DNA from: Paludibacterium purpuratum | GTDB lineage: Bacteria > Pseudomonadota > Gammaproteobacteria > Burkholderiales > Chromobacteriaceae | Assembly: GCF_004363805.1 (NCBI RefSeq) | Contig: NZ_SNZP01000002.1 | Span: 310,001 to 374,000, forward strand | Direction: 5' to 3' | Length of the DNA stretch: 64,000 bases | In this document: positions 41,834-50,143 of the stretch, piece by piece | Numbering within the stretch: the stretch's first letter is position 1 | Layout: each line of letters starts with the position of its first letter | Position numbers and translations under genes: made by a program | The notes under the pieces: model-generated | The model's database searches: none | The model's input: only the letters and a program-made list of their open reading frames with translations | Told to the model about the DNA's origin: nothing

Positions 41834-43738
41834 ATGATACAAATCAAGCACCTCGCGCTGCGGCGCGGCCTGAAAGAACTGCTCAAGGATGTTTCGCTAA
41901 CGCTCAACCCCGGCTACAAAGCCGGCCTGGTTGGCGCAAACGGGGTGGGTAAATCCAGCCTATTCGCCCTGTTGCGCGGCGAATTGCACGCCGATGCGGG
42001 CAGTGCCGACATTCCGCCCAACTGGGTGGTGGCGCACGTGGCGCAAGAAACCCCGGCTCTGACGCAAAGCGCGCTCGACTTCGTACTCGACGGCGACCGC
42101 GAGCTGCGCACACTGGAAGCTCGGCTGGCCGCCGCCGAAGCCGCCGGCGACGGCATGGCTCAGGGCCATCTACACGATGACATGGCCCACATCGATGCCT
42201 ACAGCGCGCCGGCACGCGCCGCGCGCTTGCTGGGTGGCCTGGGCTTCGATACGGCACAGCATCAACGTCCGGTATCGAGCTTCTCCGGCGGCTGGCGTAT
42301 GCGGCTCAACCTGGCTCAGGCCCTGATGTGCCGCTCCGACTTGCTGCTACTCGACGAACCGACCAACCACCTCGACCTCGAGACCGTGCTGTGGCTGGAA
42401 GAATGGTTGAAGAGCTACCCCGGCACCTTGCTGGTGATCTCGCACGACCGCGACTTCCTCGACGCGATCTGCAGCCACATCGTCGAAATGGCCCAGCAGG
42501 GCATGACCCTTTATACCGGCAATTACAGCCAGTTCGAAATCATGCGTTCCGAGCGCCTGGTACGCCAGCAGGCCGACTTCGACAAGCAACAGCGTGAAAT
42601 CTCCCATCTGGAGAACTTCATCCGCCGCTTCAAGGCCAAGGCGTCGAAGGCGCGTCAAGCGCAAAGCCGCGTCAAGGCACTGGAAAAGCTGGAACGCATC
42701 GCCCCGGCGCATGTGCATTCGCCGTTCGACTTCCATTTCGCCGCGCCGGACAACCTGCCCAACCCGCTACTGCGGCTGGACGGCATCTCGGCCGGCTATG
42801 ACGACCGCGCCGTGCTCGCCGGCGTCGACTTATCGGTCGAAGCCGGTAGCCGCATCGGCCTGTTGGGGGTCAACGGCGCCGGCAAGTCGACGCTGGTCAA
42901 GGTACTGGCTGGCGAACTCGCGCCGCTGGCCGGCCAATGCATTACGTCGCCGGCCATCCGTATCGGCTACTTCGCCCAACACCAGCTCGAACACCTGCGG
43001 TTGGACGAGTCGCCGCTATGGCACCTGCAAAAGAAAGCGCCGCAGGCGCGCGAACAAGAGTTGCGCACATTCCTCGGCGGCTTCAATTTCCGCGGCGACA
43101 CGGTCAACGACCCGGTCGGTCCGATGTCCGGCGGCGAAAAGGCACGCCTGGCACTGGCCCTGATCGTCTGGGACCGGCCCAACCTGCTGCTGCTCGACGA
43201 ACCGACCAACCACCTCGACCTCGAGATGCGTCACGCGTTGACCATGGCACTGCAGGACTTCCCCGGCGCACTGCTGGTGGTCTCGCACGACCGTTCTTTG
43301 CTGGAAACCACCACCGATACCTTCTGGCTGGTGGCCGACGGCAGCGTGCGGCCGTTCGACGGCGACCTGGAAGATTACCGCCAGTGGCGGCTAGCCCAAC
43401 TGGCCGACGAGGCCCGGCCTTCCAGCGACGATGCGGCGGGCGTCAACCGCAAGGAACAGAAGCGCATCGAGGCCGAGCAACGCCAGCGCCTGGCGCGCGA
43501 GCGCAAGCCGTTGCAACAACGACTCAGTAAACTGGAACGCGAGCTGGAAACCCTCGGCGCGGAAAAGGCCGAGCTGGATGCCTTTCTGGCCTCGCCCGAC
43601 GCCTACGGCGACGATCAACGCGAGCGCCTGGCATCCGGCATCAAGCGCCAGGGAGAAGTCAGCGCAAGGCTGAGCCAGGTGGAGGAAGAATGGCTCGGTG
43701 TGCAAGAAGCGTTGGAGGCGCTCGACGGCGGACAGTAG
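41834..43738 (+). CDS. ABC-F family ATPase (YheS-like)
   Basis: A 634-residue soluble protein with two ABC domains and no membrane segment. Walker A: GANGVGKSS and GVNGAGKST. Signatures: FSGGWRMRLNLAQ and MSGGEKARLAL. Walker B: LLLLDEPTNHLDLE in both halves. The inter-domain linker (about 225-300) is basic and helical, and a C-terminal coiled coil follows residue 530. The layout matches YheS, a ribosome-associated translation factor. Confidence 0.92.
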   Translation: MIQIKHLALRRGLKELLKDVSLTLNPGYKAGLVGANGVGKSSLFALLRGELHADAGSADIPPNWVVAHVAQETPALTQSALDFVLDGDRELRTLEARLAAAEAAGDGMAQGHLHDDMAHIDAYSAPARAARLLGGLGFDTAQHQRPVSSFSGGWRMRLNLAQALMCRSDLLLLDEPTNHLDLETVLWLEEWLKSYPGTLLVISHDRDFLDAICSHIVEMAQQGMTLYTGNYSQFEIMRSERLVRQQADFDKQQREISHLENFIRRFKAKASKARQAQSRVKALEKLERIAPAHVHSPFDFHFAAPDNLPNPLLRLDGISAGYDDRAVLAGVDLSVEAGSRIGLLGVNGAGKSTLVKVLAGELAPLAGQCITSPAIRIGYFAQHQLEHLRLDESPLWHLQKKAPQAREQELRTFLGGFNFRGDTVNDPVGPMSGGEKARLALALIVWDRPNLLLLDEPTNHLDLEMRHALTMALQDFPGALLVVSHDRSLLETTTDTFWLVADGSVRPFDGDLEDYRQWRLAQLADEARPSSDDAAGVNRKEQKRIEAEQRQRLARERKPLQQRLSKLERELETLGAEKAELDAFLASPDAYGDDQRERLASGIKRQGEVSARLSQVEEEWLGVQEALEALDGGQ

Positions 43739-43842
43739 ATTGTTTCCTTGACATCGCCAATGATAGGAAAATTTGTCGCAACCGTCGCACCCATTTCGCA
43801 AATATCATGAATGTATTGCCAGATCCACAGAGGAGATCATTC

Positions 43843-44589
43843 ATGAACGTAGCCAATCCGCCACGTACCTTTCACTACGGACCGATGCCTTGTCAGGCCG
43901 GTGAATTGTATTTGCCCGTCGAGCCAACCCCACCCGTCGTCTGTCTACTGCACGGCGGTTTCTGGCGCACGCCATGGGGGCGCGATCAGATGGTGGCGGT
44001 TGCCCGCGACCTACAACAACGCGGGTTTGCCGTATGGAACCTGGGGTATCGCCGCGTAGGCGAAACGGGCGGCGGTTGGCGTGGCACATTGGAAGATGTT
44101 GCGGTGGGCGTCGATGCGCTGGCCGACTTCGTTGCCAACGGGATCGCGCTCGATCTGCAACGCGTCACCCTGGTCGGCCATTCCGCAGGCGGTCATCTGG
44201 CCTTATGGTGTGCCGCGGGCGGCAATACGCAGCGTATCCGGCCGTCCGCTGTCGTTGGACTGGCGCCGATCACCGACTTGGCGCGTTGCTTTGCCCATCT
44301 GCGCGAGCCAGGAGTCATCGCCGAGCTCATGGGCGGGACGCCCGACGAACAGCAACAACGCTATCGGCAGGCATCCCCCCTGAATTTGCTGCCGCTTGGC
44401 CTGCCGCAGCTGATTATCCATGGCAGCGAGGATGAGGAAGTGCCGCTTCGGTGGTCGAGCGATTATGTAACGCGCGCATGCTCGGCCGGAGACGACGCCA
44501 AGCTCGCCACAATCGCCGGGATGGATCACATGGCGTTTCTCGATCCGGCAAGCCCAGCACATGGCGTACTGTGCCGCTGGCTGTCTTAA
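43843..44589 (+). CDS. Alpha/beta hydrolase (esterase / kynurenine formamidase-like)
   Basis: A 248-residue hydrolase from ATG 43843, with AGAGGAGATC upstream. VVCLLHGGFWRTPWGRDQMV is the oxyanion-hole HGG motif, VTLVGHSAGGHLALW the nucleophile elbow, GSEDEEVPLRWS provides the Asp and AGMDHMAFLD the His. It resembles BD-FAE-like esterases and bacterial kynurenine formamidases; no tryptophan-catabolic neighbours are present to decide. Confidence 0.83.
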   Translation: MNVANPPRTFHYGPMPCQAGELYLPVEPTPPVVCLLHGGFWRTPWGRDQMVAVARDLQQRGFAVWNLGYRRVGETGGGWRGTLEDVAVGVDALADFVANGIALDLQRVTLVGHSAGGHLALWCAAGGNTQRIRPSAVVGLAPITDLARCFAHLREPGVIAELMGGTPDEQQQRYRQASPLNLLPLGLPQLIIHGSEDEEVPLRWSSDYVTRACSAGDDAKLATIAGMDHMAFLDPASPAHGVLCRWLS

Positions 44590-44622
44590 AAACAACCGTG
44601 CCGGGTTGTGCACAAAAACATC

Positions 44623-44665
44623 GGGATAACACTGTGGATAACACTGTTAATTGCCTGTCGCACCG
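44623..44665. repeat. DnaA-box-containing repeat, copy 1
   Basis: A 43-base unit, 38 of 43 bases identical to 44846-44888. It contains TGTGGATAA (44633-44641), the exact complement of the consensus DnaA box TTATCCACA, and a second partial box GGGATAA. Confidence 0.7.
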
Positions 44666-44845
44666 TGCATTTGGCTCGCAGGTCAATTTATAGCCAAAAA
44701 TGAAGCCTGCATCAGTCAAAGCTTACAAGCAAAAGTTCCGCACAAAATCAAGCAGACTGAAAAAAAAGTCCTATCTCCCGCACAAAGGTTCCATAAGCAT
44801 ATATAGGAAGATTAATTTATATCTTTAGGTTGCCCACAGCAAACG

Positions 44846-44888
44846 GGGATAAGCCTGTGGACAACTCTGTTAATTGCCTGTCGCGCCG
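44846..44888. repeat. DnaA-box-containing repeat, copy 2
   Basis: Same orientation as copy 1, 223 bases downstream. It contains TGTGGACAA (one mismatch to the DnaA box) and GGGATAA. The DNA between the copies is AT-rich and has no gene. Confidence 0.65.
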
Positions 44889-45059
44889 GGACTTTGTCTC
44901 CCTGGTCATTTTCTGGCCAGCCGACACGCGCATTTGGCCCGTCGCGCCCTCCACCTTACGGCAACCGTCAGCACCAAGGAGCGGCATCGAAACACTTACC
45001 GGAACTCTCTGACGGCTGTGCTAAAATCCCCATTTTTCAACCGCAAGCCGGAATCCGCA

Positions 45060-45611
45060 ATGAAAAAAGTGCTGGCTCTTCTCGCGTTATTGCCAAGTCT
45101 GGCACTGGCTCAGCCGGTGGTGGAGCTGGATACCAACCAAGGCAATATCGAGATCTCGCTCGATCAGGCGCATGCGCCCAAAACCGTGGCCAATTTCCTG
45201 GCATATGTTAAATCCGGCCACTACAATGGCACCGTATTCCACCGGGTGATTGAAGGCTTCATGATCCAGGGCGGCGGCTTCGACGCCAAGCTCAAAGAGC
45301 GCCCGACTCGCGCGCCGATCGCCAACGAGGCCGCCAACGGACTGAAGAATACCGTGGGCACCATCGCCATGGCGCGCACTCCCGAACCGGATTCGGCAAC
45401 CTCGCAGTTTTTCATCAATGTCGCCAACAACGACCCGCTGGACTTCCGCGACAAGAGCCCCGAGGGCATCGGCTACGCGGTATTCGGCAAAGTCACGCGC
45501 GGCATGGACGTGGTCATGCGCATCTCGCGCATGAAAACCGTGGATGTCGGCATGATGTCCGACGTGCCATCGACTCCGGTGATCATTCTCAAGGCCTCGA
45601 TCAAGGGCTGA
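45060..45611 (+). CDS. ppiA: Periplasmic peptidyl-prolyl cis-trans isomerase (cyclophilin)
   Basis: A 183-residue cyclophilin with a signal peptide ([18 protein letters not shown], cleavage near residue 18). The catalytic region [16 protein letters not shown] and [13 protein letters not shown] are conserved. It assists folding of exported proteins. The cytoplasmic paralogue lies 49 bases downstream. Confidence 0.93.
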   Translation: MKKVLALLALLPSLALAQPVVELDTNQGNIEISLDQAHAPKTVANFLAYVKSGHYNGTVFHRVIEGFMIQGGGFDAKLKERPTRAPIANEAANGLKNTVGTIAMARTPEPDSATSQFFINVANNDPLDFRDKSPEGIGYAVFGKVTRGMDVVMRISRMKTVDVGMMSDVPSTPVIILKASIKG

Positions 45612-45660
45612 ACCCACTGACCGCAGCGTTCACCACGCAGCATTTTCCAAGGAAAATCTC

Positions 45661-46161
45661 ATGATCAAACTGACCACCAACCTCGGTGACATCGTTCTCG
45701 AGCTGTACCACGACCGTGCGCCGGACACCGCCGCCAACTTCGAGCAATACGTGCGCGACGGTCACTACGACGGCACCATCTTCCATCGCGTCATCAATGG
45801 CTTCATGATCCAAGGCGGTGGCTTCACCGCCGACATGGAGCAGAAGGAAACCCGCGATCCGATCAAGAACGAGGCCAACAACGGCGTGGGCAACAAGACC
45901 TACACCATCGCCATGGCGCGCACCATGGATCCGCACTCCGCCTCGGCCCAGTTCTTCATCAACGTCGCCGACAACGACTTCCTCAACCACACCTCGGCCA
46001 CCGCCCAGGGTTGGGGTTACGCCGTATTCGGCGAAGTCGTCGAAGGCAAGGAAGTGGTCGATCGCATCAAGACCGTGCCGACCGGCCGCAACGGCATGCA
46101 TCAGGACGTGCCGAAAGAGCCCGTGACCATCGTCAAGGCCGAAGTGATCGAAACCGTCTGA
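45661..46161 (+). CDS. ppiB: Cytoplasmic peptidyl-prolyl cis-trans isomerase B
   Basis: A 166-residue cyclophilin without signal peptide. [16 protein letters not shown] and [13 protein letters not shown] carry the active-site Arg, Phe and Gln. It is similar to the upstream gene, indicating an old duplication. CAAGGAAAATCTC precedes the ATG. A terminator follows. Confidence 0.94.
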   Translation: MIKLTTNLGDIVLELYHDRAPDTAANFEQYVRDGHYDGTIFHRVINGFMIQGGGFTADMEQKETRDPIKNEANNGVGNKTYTIAMARTMDPHSASAQFFINVADNDFLNHTSATAQGWGYAVFGEVVEGKEVVDRIKTVPTGRNGMHQDVPKEPVTIVKAEVIETV

Positions 46162-46170
46162 TCTCGTAAC

Positions 46171-46200
46171 ACGCGCCCCTCGCACCAGGGGGGCGTTTTT
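46171..46200 (+). terminator. Intrinsic terminator after ppiB
   Basis: ACGC-GCCCCT and AGGGG-GGCGT pair around a six-base loop, followed by TTTTT. Confidence 0.75.
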
Positions 46201-46224
46201 CGAATACCGCCGCGCGGAGCCGCC

Positions 46225-46962
46225 ATGGCCATCCACCTCATTTCCGACCTACACCTCAGCGAAGACACGCCCGATCTCAACCGACTGTTCCTCGGCACGT
46301 TGGACGACTGGCAAGGCCGAATCGATGCGCTCTACATCCTGGGCGACCTGTTCGAATACTGGGTCGGCGACGACGACGATTCGCCGTTCCTGCGCGAAAC
46401 GCTGGCAGCGATGCATGCCTTCTCCGAGCGCACGCCATTGTTCGTCATGCACGGTAACCGCGACTTCCTGTTGGGAGAGGGTTTCGCCCGCGCCAGCGGC
46501 GCCATGTTATTGACCGACCCGCATCCGCTGGCGATCGGACAGATCCGCTACCTGCTCAGCCATGGCGATGCCCTGTGCACCGACGATACCGCCTATCAGC
46601 AATTCCGGGCGCAAAGCCGCCACCCCGCCTGGCAGCATGCCATGCTGGCCCGTCCGCTGGCGGAACGGCATGCGATCGCGCGCATGGCTCGGCAGGAAAG
46701 CGAAACGGCGAAACGGCAAAATGGATTGAGCGCCATCTCCGACGTCACCGACGGCGCGGTGCTGGCGCTCTTGGAAGCACACGATTGGCCGCTATTGATC
46801 CACGGCCACACCCACCGACCGGCCTGCCATGTGATCGAACGGCATGGCCGCCAGACCCAACGCTGGGTCATCGCCGACTGGCACGACGGCCAGGGTGGCT
46901 ACTTGACCCTCGACGCACACGGCGTCGACGCTCACGAGCTAGGCGAACCCGCGCATGGTTAA
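46225..46962 (+). CDS. lpxH: UDP-2,3-diacylglucosamine diphosphatase LpxH
   Basis: A 245-residue calcineurin-like phosphoesterase of lipid A synthesis, releasing lipid X and UMP at the inner membrane. Metal-binding motifs in order: ISDLHLS, LGDLFEYWVGDD, MHGNRDFLLGEG, LSHGDALCTDD and IHGHTHRPACH. Full length. It shows that the host is a lipid A-producing Gram-negative bacterium. Confidence 0.95.
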   Translation: MAIHLISDLHLSEDTPDLNRLFLGTLDDWQGRIDALYILGDLFEYWVGDDDDSPFLRETLAAMHAFSERTPLFVMHGNRDFLLGEGFARASGAMLLTDPHPLAIGQIRYLLSHGDALCTDDTAYQQFRAQSRHPAWQHAMLARPLAERHAIARMARQESETAKRQNGLSAISDVTDGAVLALLEAHDWPLLIHGHTHRPACHVIERHGRQTQRWVIADWHDGQGGYLTLDAHGVDAHELGEPAHG

Positions 46963-47002
46963 ACCGAGATAGACGACCGATTAAGCTGAGAGCCGCTAAC
47001 CA

Positions 47003-47030
47003 CCCGATCCATTCTTCCGAATGGATCGGG
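47003..47030. repeat. Perfect 12-base inverted repeat between lpxH and the bacteriocin genes
   Basis: CCCGATCCATTC-TTCC-GAATGGATCGGG, without a T run on either side. It lies between convergent transcripts and may act as a terminator or as an RNA 3'-end stabiliser for one of them. Confidence 0.6.
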
Positions 47031-47114
47031 CACCGCGTGATGGTTCAGGCTATAGAACCAGACTTTTCAACACTTGCCTGGTCTTAACTCATGGGCGAAG
47101 CCTTTATTGGTCGC

Positions 47115-47330
47115 CTAACCTTCCACACCGAGAAATCCACCGACTGCGCCGCCAATGGTACACCCGAGGTGAATGCCAGCCACTGCGGCGGGGCCTGCGC
47201 CAATACCACCGGCCCACACCCCCACTCCCGCGCCAACGATTGCGCCGATGGCCGTGCCAACCGCAATACTCAGCGGCAGATCCCCCCCTCCCGATATGTT
47301 GTCCAATTGATCAATCGATAATTCGTACAT
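47115..47330 (-). CDS. Double-glycine-leader bacteriocin/microcin precursor 1
   Basis: A 71-residue peptide. Leader MYELSIDQLDNISGG ends in Gly-Gly, like the colicin V leader, and would be cut by a C39 peptidase exporter. The mature part (about 56 residues) is Gly/Ala/Val-rich with GxxxG repeats (GAIVGAGVGVWAGG) typical of membrane-inserting class II peptides, and has a single Cys. AGAGGAGT precedes the start. It is the most divergent of three tandem paralogues. Confidence 0.8.
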   Translation of the reverse strand: MYELSIDQLDNISGGGDLPLSIAVGTAIGAIVGAGVGVWAGGIGAGPAAVAGIHLGCTIGGAVGGFLGVEG

Positions 47331-47427
47331 GAAATAACTCCTCTAAAAGGGTTGCGTATGTTGAGCCTTGCGCCGCATCGACGCGATGGAAGGACGCAAA
47401 GGAAAAGGTCATTTAAGGTTGATCGCA

Positions 47428-47661
47428 CTATCCGCCCAGTGCGCCGGCATAGCTGCCGAGCGCTCCGCCTACCACGCCCCCGACGTACGAGCCTAGCGTC
47501 GCGACGACGCTCGCGCCGGAGCCCGCGCCAGCACTACCGGCCAAAAACCCTAGTCCCGCCCCGACGGCGATGCCGACCCCCATTCCGATCGTCGCGCCCG
47601 TCGACGCATTGGGTGAGCCGCCCGCAACTTGCTCCAATTGAACTGTCGTTAATTCGTACAT
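47428..47661 (-). CDS. Double-glycine-leader bacteriocin/microcin precursor 2
   Basis: A 77-residue peptide with leader MYELTTVQLEQVAGG and a hydrophobic Gly-rich mature part (GVGIAVGAGLGFLAG, then GSYVGGVVGGALGSYAGAL). It is close in sequence to precursor 3. Compared with precursor 3, one extra base after the GGC-GGA codons creates a TAG, so this copy lacks the SAINP tail whose coding DNA still follows the stop. GGAGGGTC is the ribosome binding site. Confidence 0.8.
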   Translation of the reverse strand: MYELTTVQLEQVAGGSPNASTGATIGMGVGIAVGAGLGFLAGSAGAGSGASVVATLGSYVGGVVGGALGSYAGALGG

Positions 47662-47741
47662 GAAAGACCCTCCGGAAGAATGGTGGGCGTTGAAGCTTGC
47701 ACCGCATTGGCGCGATGCAAGAACGCAAAGGAAAAGTTCAT

Positions 47742-47990
47742 TTACGGGTTGATCGCACTACCGCCCAGTGCACCGGCATAGCCGCCGAGCGCGCCCCCCA
47801 TCAAGCTGCCGAAGTACAAGCCGATTGCCGCGCCGACGCTCGCACCGGGGACAGCGCCAACACCGCCGACCAAAAATCCCAGCCCCGCCCCAACCGCCAC
47901 ACCGACTCCCGTACCGATCGCCGCGCCCACCGTAGGATTGGGCGAGCCCCCCGCAATTTGTTCCAATTGGTCAGTCGATAACTCATACAT
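47742..47990 (-). CDS. Double-glycine-leader bacteriocin/microcin precursor 3
   Basis: An 82-residue peptide, first in the array. Leader MYELSTDQLEQIAGG; mature part with GxxxG motifs (GTGVGVAVGAGLGFLVGG, then GLYFGSLMGGALGGYAGALG) ending SAINP. I start it at ATG 47990 (AGGACAATTCTC upstream); the frame extends upstream to 48047 but the extra residues are not leader-like. No exporter, accessory or immunity gene is visible within the window. Confidence 0.82.
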   Translation of the reverse strand: MYELSTDQLEQIAGGSPNPTVGAAIGTGVGVAVGAGLGFLVGGVGAVPGASVGAAIGLYFGSLMGGALGGYAGALGGSAINP

Positions 47991-48001
47991 GAGAATTGTC
48001 C

Positions 48002-48024
48002 TGAAAAAAGGCAAACATTTGCCT
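48002..48024 (-). terminator. Terminator/attenuator hairpin before the bacteriocin array
   Basis: Read leftward, AGGCAA-ATGT-TTGCCT is followed by TTTTTT. It lies between the selO stop/putative promoter and the first precursor gene, so it could end selO mRNA or attenuate the bacteriocin transcript. Confidence 0.6.
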
Positions 48025-48076
48025 ATTAAGGAGGACATCCACGACAAGACACGGTTCTAAACTAAAAACAGTTACA

Positions 48077-48104
48077 AATATCAGTTGATGATTTTTACAG
48101 TCAA
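48077..48104 (-). promoter_or_regulatory. Candidate promoter of the bacteriocin array
   Basis: On the minus strand, TTGACT (48104-48099) and GATATT (48082-48077) are separated by 16 bases in AT-rich DNA. The -35 overlaps the end of selO. Confidence 0.5.
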
Positions 48105-49552
48105 CTTGAGCAGCTCAGGCAAATTTCGCCGGCCCAGGCAGGAGGCAGCGCGGCATAGTCCTCGAACTCGGGCTGTTCGTCGAACGGTCGGGCCAGACAG
48201 CGGCGCAGACGCTCGATTTCCCCGAAATCGTGCGCATCGCGCGCGCGGGCGATGGCCTGTTCGGCCAGGTAGTTGCGTAAAATGTATTTCGGATTAACGG
48301 CCAGCATCGCGTGATGGCGGACGGGATCCAGGCTACCTTCCGCGGCTAGGCGTGCTCGGTAACGCGTGCGCCAGGCAAGCCAAGCATCCGGTTCGGCGAA
48401 CAGCCCAGCCAGCTCATCCATTTCGCCCTGCAGCGGCAGCCGGCTCAACCGGCGAAAGAACACGGTAAAGTCGACCGACTGGGCATGCAGCAACAGCAGC
48501 AAAGCCTGCAGCAGCGACTCATCGTCCTCGTGCGCCGCGCTAAGCCCGAGCTTGGCGCGAAAAGCGCCAAGCCAGGCGTGACCGAACCATTCGGGAAACC
48601 GATCCAGCACGGCCAGTAATTCGGCCTCTTCGACGAACGGCAGCAACGCGCTGGCCAGGCACGACAGATTCCAGTGCGCGACGCGCGGCTGCTGGTTGTA
48701 GGCATAGCGGCCGCTCGTATCGGAATGATTGCAGATATGCCCAACGTCAAAGCCATCGAGAAAGCCGAACGGCCCGTAGTCGAGGGTCAAGCCGAGAATC
48801 GACATATTGTCGCTGTTCATCACGCCATGACAGAACCCCACCGCCTGCCAGGCGGCCACAAGCGTGGCGGTTCGGCGCGAAACTTCGGCCAACAGCGCCA
48901 GATAAGGCTGGTCGGCGGACAGACAATCCGGATAGTGATGCTGCAACACGTGATCGGCCAATTGGCGTAGCGCCTCATGCTGCCCGCGATGGTAGAACAC
49001 CTCGAACGATCCGAAACGGATAAAGCTCGGCGCGACGCGCGTCACCACGGCCGTGGTCTCGGCCGTTTCGCGCCACACGGTCTCGTCGGAACCGGCCAAA
49101 CACAGCGCGCGGGTCGTCGGAATACCCAGGCCGTGCATCGCCTCGGAACACAGATATTCGCGGACGCTGGATCGCAGCACCGCACGGCCATCGCCCATGC
49201 GCGAAAATGGCGTCTGCCCCGCCCCCTTCAACTGCAGCTCCATGCGCTCGCCGCCGCTGGGCAGATCGCCCAAGAGCAGCGCGCGGCCGTCGCCTAGCTG
49301 TGGAACGTAGACACCGAACTGATGCCCTGCGTACAGCGCCGCCAGCGAGTCGACGCCAGGCGGCAGCACAGAGCCTGCGAACAAAGGCAAGTTGGCATCG
49401 AGCACTTCGGCTGAAATGCCCAGTTCGGCGGCCAACGCCGTGTTCTGCGTCACCCAATATGGCGCACGCAGCGGCGTGGGCCGCACGCGGCGCCAAAAGG
49501 TTTCAGGCAAGGATCGAAAGCGTTGGCCGAAAGATGGCAGATCGGTAGTCAT
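48101..49552 (-). CDS. selO: Protein adenylyltransferase SelO (YdiU/UPF0061)
   Basis: A 483-residue pseudokinase-fold enzyme that AMPylates proteins on Ser/Thr/Tyr in redox control. YAGHQFGVYVPQLGDGRALL, ELQLKGAGQTPFSRMGDGRA and GVMNSDNMSILGLTLDYGPF are conserved signatures. The C-terminus CLSCSS corresponds to the redox motif that contains selenocysteine in some eukaryotes; here it is Cys. Length is normal for the family. Confidence 0.94.
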   Translation of the reverse strand: MTTDLPSFGQRFRSLPETFWRRVRPTPLRAPYWVTQNTALAAELGISAEVLDANLPLFAGSVLPPGVDSLAALYAGHQFGVYVPQLGDGRALLLGDLPSGGERMELQLKGAGQTPFSRMGDGRAVLRSSVREYLCSEAMHGLGIPTTRALCLAGSDETVWRETAETTAVVTRVAPSFIRFGSFEVFYHRGQHEALRQLADHVLQHHYPDCLSADQPYLALLAEVSRRTATLVAAWQAVGFCHGVMNSDNMSILGLTLDYGPFGFLDGFDVGHICNHSDTSGRYAYNQQPRVAHWNLSCLASALLPFVEEAELLAVLDRFPEWFGHAWLGAFRAKLGLSAAHEDDESLLQALLLLLHAQSVDFTVFFRRLSRLPLQGEMDELAGLFAEPDAWLAWRTRYRARLAAEGSLDPVRHHAMLAVNPKYILRNYLAEQAIARARDAHDFGEIERLRRCLARPFDEQPEFEDYAALPPAWAGEICLSCSS

Positions 49553-49632
49553 GCCCGGATTCTAGCGGGCGGCGGCAGGGATAAAAACGTCGACGCGAGT
49601 GGGGGAATTCTGACCTGCGAGCCCAGCTAGGC

Positions 49633-50121
49633 TCATCTAGCGCGCCCGTAACTCGCTTTGCGCGGATAAGAGCCAACGAGACAGCCCCGCGGATCGTAAC
49701 CTTGATTGCCGGTCCAGGCGCGTCGCGCTTCGCGAGCGGCATGCAGCGCCGCCGCGGATAGACGGATGGAAGCGAAATGACTGACTTGCCGCGTCATCTT
49801 GGCGATGACGCCACAGGAGACGTCGCTCAAACGCAAGGCGCGGGTAAAGGGATAATCGCCATCCTGCCACGGCGTCAGCCAGAAAGCGTGCACGGCGCTG
49901 AGCCACTGCTCCGCCGCACGCTGCATTTCGCGCTGACTGTCGGCTTGCGCCTGCCACAGTGCCAACGAGGCGGCCATGGCATCGTCGACATGGTGCTGCA
50001 GATCTTGGTCTTGCAGGGTCATGGCCGAATTGAACGCCTCCATGACCGACTGGCAGACGTCGCGTTGCGCCGCGCTCAGGCAGCGGCGGTGATGATCCAT
50101 AGTGTCGAGATAGGCTTGCAT
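49633..50121 (-). CDS. Phasin-like helical hypothetical protein
   Basis: A 162-residue, mostly helical protein (HHVDDAMAASLALWQAQADS, then QREMQRAAEQWLSAVHAFW) of the size and amphipathic pattern of phasin/polyhydroxyalkanoate granule proteins, but no firm family signature. The C-terminal 30 residues are basic. It follows the lysR gene on the same strand by 22 bases. An alternative is a small regulator of unknown type. Confidence 0.55.
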   Translation of the reverse strand: MQAYLDTMDHHRRCLSAAQRDVCQSVMEAFNSAMTLQDQDLQHHVDDAMAASLALWQAQADSQREMQRAAEQWLSAVHAFWLTPWQDGDYPFTRALRLSDVSCGVIAKMTRQVSHFASIRLSAAALHAAREARRAWTGNQGYDPRGCLVGSYPRKASYGRAR

Positions 50122-50143
50122 GAGCGATCCGCGGGCAAAAGGG

